DNA of 6,379 nucleotides from Gemmatimonadota bacterium (GTDB lineage Bacteria; Gemmatimonadota; Gemmatimonadetes; Longimicrobiales; UBA6960): positions 1 to 6,379 of the forward strand of contig JAHWKH010000153.1 of assembly GCA_019347995.1 (NCBI GenBank), read 5' to 3'. This document shows, in pieces, positions 1-4,779 of the stretch (positions within the stretch are counted from its first letter, which is position 1; every line of letters starts with the position of its first letter). The notes under the pieces were generated by a model. The model was not told where the DNA came from and searched no databases. It worked only from the letters and a program-made list of their open reading frames with translations. A program made the position numbers and the translations under genes.

Positions 1-229
1 CTCCCAGCGGGCGCGCCGCCTCGGTCAGGTCCATGCCCAGCGCCGAGGCCAGCCTTCCCAGGATCGGCTCCCGCAGGGGCGGGGGGATGGGGACGTCGGC
101 GAGACGGCCGAGGGCGCGGCTGAGACCCGCCTGGGGCAGCCGCCCCACCAGCGCCAGCGGGCCGCGCCAAGCGCGGGAGGGGGGCTCGGGCGAGACCTGG
201 GGAGCGGGGGCGGCGTCGGCGTCGGGCAT
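1..229 (-). CDS. psd: Phosphatidylserine decarboxylase proenzyme, N-terminal part (runs off left edge)
   Basis: The product would decarboxylate phosphatidylserine to phosphatidylethanolamine at the inner membrane. Reading from the ATG whose A is at 229 gives 76 codons open to the window edge. Residues 1-20 are a Pro/Ala-rich, probably disordered lead. Residues 30-75 (LPQAGLSRALGRLADVPIP, then LGMDLTEAARPL) match the family's N-terminal pattern: LP...LSR..GRLA, followed by a (Y/L)G(V/M)D..EA block that precedes the main body. The self-cleavage site (LGST type) and catalytic residues lie outside the window, so activity cannot be judged. The start is the only early ATG in frame. A GGGAG lies 13 bases upstream, rather far for a ribosome site, and a TATTCC lies 7 bases before the ATG, so a leaderless start is possible. 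It is transcribed divergently from the deacetylase gene. The family call rests on a short N-terminal segment only. Confidence 0.72.
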   Translation of the reverse strand, partial: MPDADAAPAPQVSPEPPSRAWRGPLALVGRLPQAGLSRALGRLADVPIPPPLREPILGRLASALGMDLTEAARPLG

Positions 230-234
230 GGGGG

Positions 235-248
235 CGGGAATACTCCCG
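235..248. promoter_or_regulatory. Perfect inverted repeat CGGGA-ATAC-TCCCG upstream of psd
   Basis: Five-base arms pair perfectly around a 4-base ATAC centre, ending 6 bases before the psd start codon (minus strand). It could be an operator for a dimeric regulator, or a small hairpin covering the psd translation start. Its minus-strand centre also contains the TATTCC that could act as a -10 for a leaderless psd transcript. In DNA this rich in G and C, a 5-base arm can arise by chance. Confidence 0.3.
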
Positions 249-292
249 AGGGGCCGCCGGGTTCGTGACAGCGCGCGCCGGTGGACCGATGT

Positions 293-320
293 TCGGGGGA
301 CCGCCCCCTCGAGCCCCCGA
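293..320 (+). promoter_or_regulatory. Competing G/C hairpin arms in the deacetylase leader
   Basis: The segment TCGGGGG at 293-299 is perfectly complementary to CCCCCGA at 314-320 (7-base arms, 14-base spacer). Its GGGGG core at 295-299 can alternatively pair with CCCCC at 304-308 across a 4-base loop. One arm therefore has two mutually exclusive partners just upstream of the weak GGAG (324-327) and the ATG at 341. This could influence translation of the deacetylase. No U-tract follows, so it is not a typical intrinsic terminator. Function is unproven. Confidence 0.25.
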
Positions 321-340
321 TCTGGAGCCGGTCGCGAGCC

Positions 341-1240
341 ATGGCCCTGCGCGTCGTCTGGTCGCCTCGCTACGAGGTGGATATCGGAGCCCACGTCTTT
401 CCCACCGCCAAGTACCGGCTCGTCCGCGACCGGCTCGTGGAGGCGGGCGTGGTGGGGCCGGACGCTTTCGTGGAGCCCGAACCGGCCCCCGACGCGGACC
501 TGCTGCGGGTCCATACGTCCGGCTACCTGCGCACCATCGCCGACGACGCCTTCACGCCGGGGGAGCGGGCGCGTCTGGAGGTCCCCTTCACCCCGGCGCT
601 GGCCGACGCCATGCGGCTCTGCTGCGGCGGCACCGTCCTGGCGTGCCGCCTCGCCCTGGAGGACGGCGTGGCGTGCCACCTCGGGGGCGGCTTCCACCAC
701 GCCTTCGCGGGACACGGTGAAGGCTTCTGCCTCTTCAACGACGTCGCGGTGGCCGCGGCGGCGCTGCTGGACGAGCCGGCGGTGGCGCGGGTGGCCGTCG
801 TCGACCTGGACGTGCATCACGGCAACGGCACGGCGGCCATGTTCGCCGCGGAGGAGCGGGTGTTCACCTTCTCCATGCACGACGAGGCGAACTACCCGGC
901 AGTGAAGCCGCCCTCGGACCTGGACGTGGGGCTGGCGCGGGGCACCGGTGACGAAGCCTACCTGGCGCGCCTCGACGCGGCGCTGCCCGAGGTGCTCGAC
1001 GGCTTCCGGCCCGACCTGGTCCTCTACCTGGCCGGGGCCGACCCCTACCGCCAGGACCAGCTCGGCGGGCTGTCGCTCACCATGGGGGGTCTGCGCCGGC
1101 GCGACCGGATGGTCCTGCGGGGGTGCCGCGAGCGGGGCATCCCGGTGGCCACGGTGCCGGCGGGCGGCTACGCGGTGCGCACCGGCGACACGGTGGCCGT
1201 CCACGCGGCCACGGTGGAGGAGGCGGTGGCGGCGATATAG
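341..1240 (+). CDS. Histone deacetylase superfamily protein, class IV (HDAC11)-like
   Basis: This is a predicted cytoplasmic zinc hydrolase that removes acyl groups from lysines or small amines; its substrate is unknown. It is 299 aa, the usual length for a single-domain bacterial member. Visible motifs are GGGFHHA (115-121, with the charge-relay pair His119-His120), FND (132-134), DLDVHHGNGT (155-164, zinc ligands Asp157 and His159), AGADPY (231-236, third ligand Asp234) and PAGGY (273-277, transition-state Tyr277). All catalytic residues are present. The blocks YSPRY-like WSPRYEVD at 7-14, DQLGGLSLTMGG (239-250) and the short GGY resemble class IV enzymes more than the class I/AcuC GGGGY type. 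The ATG at 341 is chosen because homology begins there; an in-frame GTG at 281 would add 20 residues of low-complexity sequence. A weak GGAG lies 13 bases upstream of the ATG. The gene is divergent from psd and is followed after 20 bases by the HTH gene. Confidence 0.93.
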   Translation: MALRVVWSPRYEVDIGAHVFPTAKYRLVRDRLVEAGVVGPDAFVEPEPAPDADLLRVHTSGYLRTIADDAFTPGERARLEVPFTPALADAMRLCCGGTVLACRLALEDGVACHLGGGFHHAFAGHGEGFCLFNDVAVAAAALLDEPAVARVAVVDLDVHHGNGTAAMFAAEERVFTFSMHDEANYPAVKPPSDLDVGLARGTGDEAYLARLDAALPEVLDGFRPDLVLYLAGADPYRQDQLGGLSLTMGGLRRRDRMVLRGCRERGIPVATVPAGGYAVRTGDTVAVHAATVEEAVAAI

Positions 1241-1260
1241 CAGATGCGCTATTGTCTGCC
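1237..1260 (+). promoter_or_regulatory. Putative leaderless promoter and operator of the HTH-nucleotidyltransferase pair
   Basis: TATTGT at 1250-1255 fits the TANNNT -10 pattern and ends 5 bases before the ATG at 1261, which would put the transcription start at or next to the start codon. No Shine-Dalgarno sequence is visible, consistent with a leaderless message. No clear -35 was found. Two overlapping inverted repeats cover it: ATAGC (1237-1241) with GCTAT (1248-1252), and GCAGA (1240-1244) with TCTGC (1255-1259). Such symmetry over a promoter is what an autorepressing HTH protein would bind. The left arm overlaps the stop codon of the deacetylase gene. Operator function is inferred. Confidence 0.45.
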
Positions 1261-1584
1261 ATGATCAGCCGGCATCTGATCCGTGAGGCGCGCCTGCGCG
1301 CGGGGCTGACCCAGCAACAGCTCGCCGAGCGGCTGGAGACTACGCAATCGGCCGTAGCGCGATGGGAAGCGGGGGGCGCTCGCCCGTCACTGGAGAGCCT
1401 GACGGAGGTGGCTCGCGTCTGCGGGCTCGACCTGAGGGTCCATCTCGTCGACAGGGACGAGGGGGAGCGCTCGCTTCTCGATGGGACGCTGGCGCTCACC
1501 CCCGAGGAGCGCTTCGACCAGCTCGTGCGCACGGTGCGCTTCCTCGAGGAGGGCCGGCGTGTGGTGATGGGCCGGCGTGGCTGA
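1261..1584 (+). CDS. XRE-family helix-turn-helix protein, candidate antitoxin/autorepressor
   Basis: This is a 107-aa predicted DNA-binding protein. Residues 1-60 form a Cro/cI-type domain: helix ISRHLIREARLRAG, the turn helix LTQQQLAERL (16-25), recognition helix QSAVARWEAG (29-38) and the RPSLESLTEVARVCGLDL tail (41-58) typical of XRE proteins. Residues 78-107 hold an LTPEERFDQLVRTVRF block rich in charge, probably the partner-binding or dimer tail. The ATG at 1261 is where HTH homology begins; the frame is open further upstream, but only across the end of the deacetylase gene. Its stop overlaps the GTG start of the nucleotidyltransferase gene by 8 bases, so the two are likely translationally coupled. 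By hand count, about 16 of 107 codons end in A or T, against 8 of the first 97 in the deacetylase. The DNA-binding call is firm; the antitoxin role is inferred from context. Confidence 0.85.
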   Translation: MISRHLIREARLRAGLTQQQLAERLETTQSAVARWEAGGARPSLESLTEVARVCGLDLRVHLVDRDEGERSLLDGTLALTPEERFDQLVRTVRFLEEGRRVVMGRRG

Positions 1585-2083
1585 CGCCGAGGGCTTCGAC
1601 CCCGAGGAGATCCTCCGCGTGCTCGAGGTCCATGGCGTGGCGTACGTCCTCATCGGAGGGCTGGCCGCGACGCTGCACGGCTCTCCCCATGTCACCACGG
1701 ACGTGGACGTGACGCCCCAGACGGGCCGCGACAACCTCCTGCGCCTCGCCGATGCGCTGGACGATCTCGATGCGCGTATCCGGGTCGAGGGCGAGCCGGA
1801 TGGCGTTCCGTTCGATCGTTCAGCGGAGATGCTGGAGAGGGTGGGCCTTCTGAACCTCGTCACCCGCGCGGGCGCCCTCGACCTGTGCATGACGCCCGCG
1901 GGGACGTCGGGCTACGACGATCTCCGGAGAGGAGCCGAAGAGATCGTGATCCGCGGGCTCCACGTCCCGCTCGCCTCCCTCGCCGACGTCATCCGCTCCA
2001 AGGAGGCGGCGGGGAGGGAGAAGGACCGTCTGACGCTGCCGACGCTGCGGGCGCTGCAGGAGCGGCTGGAGGAGGGGCGCTGA
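1577..2083 (+). CDS. Small nucleotidyltransferase-fold protein (AbiEii/MNT-like), candidate toxin or NMP-transferase
   Basis: This 168-aa protein has the signature of the DNA polymerase beta-type nucleotidyltransferase superfamily: GGLAATLHGS (27-36) supplying the GG/GS loop, followed by TTDVDV (40-45), where Asp42 and Asp44 would bind metal. A third acidic position is likely Asp102 in GALDL (99-103). A conserved-looking C-terminal block, LADVIRSKEAAGREKD (135-150), is typical of small stand-alone members of this group. No signal peptide or membrane segment is seen. GTG at 1577 is the first in-frame start after the stop at 1565-1567 and overlaps the HTH stop, suggesting coupled translation; no good Shine-Dalgarno sequence sits at normal spacing. 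Known relatives paired with HTH genes act as toxins or abortive-infection factors that transfer nucleotides to RNA or protein. Whether this one does so is inference; an antibiotic or small-molecule nucleotidyltransferase role is an alternative. Confidence 0.8.
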   Translation: MADAEGFDPEEILRVLEVHGVAYVLIGGLAATLHGSPHVTTDVDVTPQTGRDNLLRLADALDDLDARIRVEGEPDGVPFDRSAEMLERVGLLNLVTRAGALDLCMTPAGTSGYDDLRRGAEEIVIRGLHVPLASLADVIRSKEAAGREKDRLTLPTLRALQERLEEGR

Positions 2084-2086
2084 GCG

Positions 2087-4753
2087 CTATTCGGCCTGGA
2101 TCGCCATCATCGGGTCCACCCCCGCGGCGCGGCGCGCCGGCGCCCAGGCGGCGGCCAGCCCCAGGGTGGCCAGCATCAGGAGGGCGGCGGCGTACGTGAG
2201 CGGGTCCGTCGGCCCCACGCCGAAGAGGAACCCACGCACCAGGCGGGAGGCCACGGCGGCGCCGGCGAGCCCCAGCGCTCCTCCCCAGAGCACCAGCCGC
2301 CCCGAACGCGCCAGCACCTCGCGCACCACGCGTCCCCTGTCGGCGCCCAGCGCCGCGCGGATCCCGATCTCGCGCGTGCGCGCCGTCACCATGCCGGCCA
2401 TGACGCCGTAGACGCCGACTGCCGCCAGGACCACCGCCAGCAGCGCCAGCGCGGCCACCATCAGCAAGGCGTCCCGGGGCGCCGCCGTGTTGGCGGCCGC
2501 GAGGCTCGCGAGGGACGCGACCTCTACGGGGAGCTCGGCGTCCAGCTCGGCCACCTCGGCGCGCACCGCCCGGCCCACCCGACCCTCGTCGCCGGGACGC
2601 GTGCGGGCGACCAGCGTCATGGCCCGGGACGGCCGCTGGGCGAAGGGGAGGTACAGCCGGGTTTCAGGGGAGCCGTCGAAGCCATCGTCCAAGACGGCGG
2701 GCGCGACGCCCACGACGGTTGTGGGGGTGGCGTCCTCCCCCACGAGCAGCGTGCGGCCCACCGGCTCCTCACTCGGCCACAGCCGTGCGGCCAGGACGCC
2801 GTTGACCACGGCTACGGGAGGGGCGTCGGGCCCGTCCGCGGGCTCGAAGCCGCGGCCGGCCAGCAGCCCCATCCCCAGCGCGCGGAAGTAGTCGGGACCC
2901 ACGACGTGGTACTCGGCGTGGGGCGGGCCCCCGGTGGGCGGAGCCGTCTCGGGCGGGAGCACCACCTGGCTGCGGTTCTCACCGGTGAACGGTGGGTCGC
3001 TCAGCAGGCTCACGGCCTGCACGCCGGGGAGCGCCGCCGCCCGGGCCGTGAGGGCGCCGTAGAAGGTGCGCACCGCGTCGGCGTCGGGGTAGCGCGTGGC
3101 GGGGAGCCCCACCTCCACCAGCGCCACGCCCTCCACGTCGAAGCCGGGCGGCACGCTCACCAGGGCGACGAAGCTCCGCAGCAGCAGCCCACCCGCCACC
3201 AGCAGGACGACGGGGAGGGCGAGCTCGCCCACGACGAGCGCCCCCCGGGCGGCGCTGTCCCCCCCGGAGCCCCGCCGGCCCGATCGAAGCGTCGAGCGCA
3301 GGTCTGCGGCCGCCACCCTTCGCGCCGGCAACAGCCCCGCGAGCACAGCGGTGAGGAGCGCGAGGGCCAGGACCAGGACCACGGCACGGCCCCCGAGCGC
3401 CACGTCCGCCAGCGGCGAGAGCCGGGCCGCCTGGAGGCCGACAACCCACTCCCCGAGGACGGCCAGAAGCGCCACGCCGACCACGCCGCCCGCCAGCGTG
3501 AGCACGAGGGACTCGGCCAGCACCTGGCGCACCAGGCGTGCCCGGCCGGACCCCAGCGCGGCCCGCACAGCGAACTCGCGCGTGCGCGCTTCGGCGCGGG
3601 CGAGCACGAGCGTCGCCAGGTTGCCGCACACGAGGAGCAGGACGAGGAGGCCCGCACCCCCCAGCAGGAGGACGCCGGCGCGGGCCTCGCCCAGGTACTC
3701 CTCGGCCAGGGGGTTCACCAGCACGGACCGTCCGGCGTTCTCCTCCGGATACGTCTCCGCCAGGCGCGCCTGGACCGCCTCGAGCTCACGACGGGCTGCG
3801 CCCACCGGCACACCCGGCGCCAGTCGTCCCACGGCGCGCAGATAGTTGGATCGGCGGTCGGTGGCGAGCGCCACGGGATCCAGCGCGGTCCACAGCTCGG
3901 GCCGGGCCAGGGCGAGCTCCCGCTCCGGCTGGCGGAAATTCGGTGGCATGACGCCCACGACCGTGTGGGCGGCACCGGAGATGCGAACCGTCCGTCCCAC
4001 CACGTCGGCTGTGCCCCCGAGGCGCCGCTGCCAGAAGCCATGGCTCAGCACCACCTGGTTCCCGGCGCGAGCGTCCGGGTCGAAGCCCGGGCCCAGAAGA
4101 GGCTCGACCCCCAGCACCTGGAAGAAGTGGGGCTCGACCACGGCGGCGGGCAGGCGCGCCGCCTCGCCGGGGTCGGTAACGGACGCGGTGGCGATGTTGT
4201 AGCCCGCGATGGACTCGAAGCCCTGCACCGCCGCCTTCCAGTCCTGGAGGTTCGCGGGTGCGATGGTGTTGGGCTCCCGCGAGTCCCGACCCGTTTCCCA
4301 GATCGCCACCAGCCGCTCGGCGGCGGGGTAGGGCAGCGGCCGCAGGAAGTAGCCGTCCAGCAGCGTGAGCGCGACGGTGTCGGCCGCGATCCCCAGGGCC
4401 AGGGTGAGGACGGCGGCCGCGGTGAAGCCGGGGCTTCGGGCGAGCTGGCGCACGACGACCTTCAGGTCCATCGACAGGCCGCGGCCGAGCCACCGCGCCA
4501 GCCGTCCCGCCAGGGGACCCCGTCCCGCCCTCCGCACCCGCCGACCGACGCGGCGGAGATCGCCGAACCGCGCCCGTGCCTCCCGCCGCGCCTCCTCCTC
4601 GTCCATCCCCTCCTCCTCCCGGAGCTCGCGCTCGAGCATCTGCACGTGGAAGCGCAGCTCGTCCTCCACCGCGGCGTCGCCGTCGAGTGGCGGGGCCGTC
4701 GGCCTGGGCCGATCCTTCCCCTCCATCCCGTTCCTCCCGTCCGTCGCGTCCAT
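2087..4753 (-). CDS. ADOP-type ABC transporter permease (two fused MacB/FtsX units), complete
   Basis: This is an 888-aa inner-membrane protein, the normal length for the ADOP family (about 800-900). Residues 28-65 are the charged N-terminal permease prefix (DELRFHVQMLERELREEEG, then EEARREARARFGD). Unit 1: TM about 109-136, a periplasmic MacB-type domain about 140-355 including ANLQDW (167-172), then three TM segments near 358-385, 408-435 and 456-477. Unit 2: TM near 504-527, periplasmic domain about 530-755, then TMs near 762-787, 816-838 and 852-872. Coupling-type motifs repeat in both halves: REFAVRAALGSGR (392-404) and REIGIRAALGADRGR (794-808). The start at 4753 is set by GGGAGG six bases upstream. 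The frame stays open upstream to 5395 but only as a shadow of the preceding gene. It forms an operon with that paralogue, 26 bases apart. MacB relatives couple cytoplasmic ATP hydrolysis to periplasmic export; the ATPase partner and substrate are not visible here. Confidence 0.92.
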   Translation of the reverse strand: MDATDGRNGMEGKDRPRPTAPPLDGDAAVEDELRFHVQMLERELREEEGMDEEEARREARARFGDLRRVGRRVRRAGRGPLAGRLARWLGRGLSMDLKVVVRQLARSPGFTAAAVLTLALGIAADTVALTLLDGYFLRPLPYPAAERLVAIWETGRDSREPNTIAPANLQDWKAAVQGFESIAGYNIATASVTDPGEAARLPAAVVEPHFFQVLGVEPLLGPGFDPDARAGNQVVLSHGFWQRRLGGTADVVGRTVRISGAAHTVVGVMPPNFRQPERELALARPELWTALDPVALATDRRSNYLRAVGRLAPGVPVGAARRELEAVQARLAETYPEENAGRSVLVNPLAEEYLGEARAGVLLLGGAGLLVLLLVCGNLATLVLARAEARTREFAVRAALGSGRARLVRQVLAESLVLTLAGGVVGVALLAVLGEWVVGLQAARLSPLADVALGGRAVVLVLALALLTAVLAGLLPARRVAAADLRSTLRSGRRGSGGDSAARGALVVGELALPVVLLVAGGLLLRSFVALVSVPPGFDVEGVALVEVGLPATRYPDADAVRTFYGALTARAAALPGVQAVSLLSDPPFTGENRSQVVLPPETAPPTGGPPHAEYHVVGPDYFRALGMGLLAGRGFEPADGPDAPPVAVVNGVLAARLWPSEEPVGRTLLVGEDATPTTVVGVAPAVLDDGFDGSPETRLYLPFAQRPSRAMTLVARTRPGDEGRVGRAVRAEVAELDAELPVEVASLASLAAANTAAPRDALLMVAALALLAVVLAAVGVYGVMAGMVTARTREIGIRAALGADRGRVVREVLARSGRLVLWGGALGLAGAAVASRLVRGFLFGVGPTDPLTYAAALLMLATLGLAAAWAPARRAAGVDPMMAIQAE

Positions 4754-4759
4754 CTCACG

Positions 4760-4765
4760 CCTCCC
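4760..4765 (-). promoter_or_regulatory. Shine-Dalgarno GGGAGG deciding the start of the 888-aa permease
   Basis: On the minus strand GGGAGG is followed by six bases and then the ATG at 4753. It is the strongest ribosome site in the window and lies in the 26-base gap after the stop of the upstream permease. It favours this start over the in-frame ATG nine codons later and over any start inside the upstream gene. Confidence 0.8.
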
Positions 4766-4779
4766 GCTTAGCTCGCCCG

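Larger units (their letters stand above)
230..340. promoter_or_regulatory. Divergent intergenic region between psd and the deacetylase gene
   Basis: This stretch separates two divergent start codons and must hold the promoters of at least one of them. It contains a perfect inverted repeat near psd, G/C-rich hairpin arms nearer the deacetylase, and one AT-richer island, AATACT at 239-244, that could serve as a -10 on the plus strand (four of six bases match TATAAT). No convincing -35 box was found in either direction, so promoters are inferred from gene layout rather than read from motifs. Confidence 0.5.

Noticed and set aside
281..340. Upstream GTG start for the deacetylase
   Set aside because: The extra 20 residues lack family similarity and overlap the G/C hairpin region; homology begins at the ATG at 341.
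25..342. Minus-strand 105-codon frame over the left edge
   Set aside because: It is Pro/Arg/Ser-rich low-complexity sequence in another frame from the psd N-terminus, which matches a known family pattern and starts at 229.
33..905. Long plus-strand open frame (290 codons) over the psd and deacetylase region
   Set aside because: Its product is a low-complexity Arg/Ser/Gly/Pro string in a different frame from the deacetylase, which has every catalytic motif. It is a GC-driven shadow.
1123..1260. N-terminal extension of the HTH gene into the deacetylase coding region
   Set aside because: The extra 46 residues are Gly/His/Arg low-complexity sequence overlapping the end of the deacetylase gene in another frame; the HTH fold begins at the ATG at 1261.
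1385..1895. Minus-strand frames opposite the HTH/nucleotidyltransferase pair
   Set aside because: Ser/Arg/Pro-rich shadows without motifs, opposite two genes with clear domain signatures.
2077..2087. Palindrome GCGCT-G-AGCGC at the convergent junction as a terminator
   Set aside because: The one-base centre cannot form a hairpin loop without unpairing the stem, and no U-tract follows on either strand.
2906..4771. 621-codon plus-strand frame antisense to the permease
   Set aside because: The composition is dominated by His, Gln, Arg, Gly and Pro with no domain pattern, and it lies exactly opposite a well-defined ADOP permease. Long antisense frames are expected in DNA this GC-rich.
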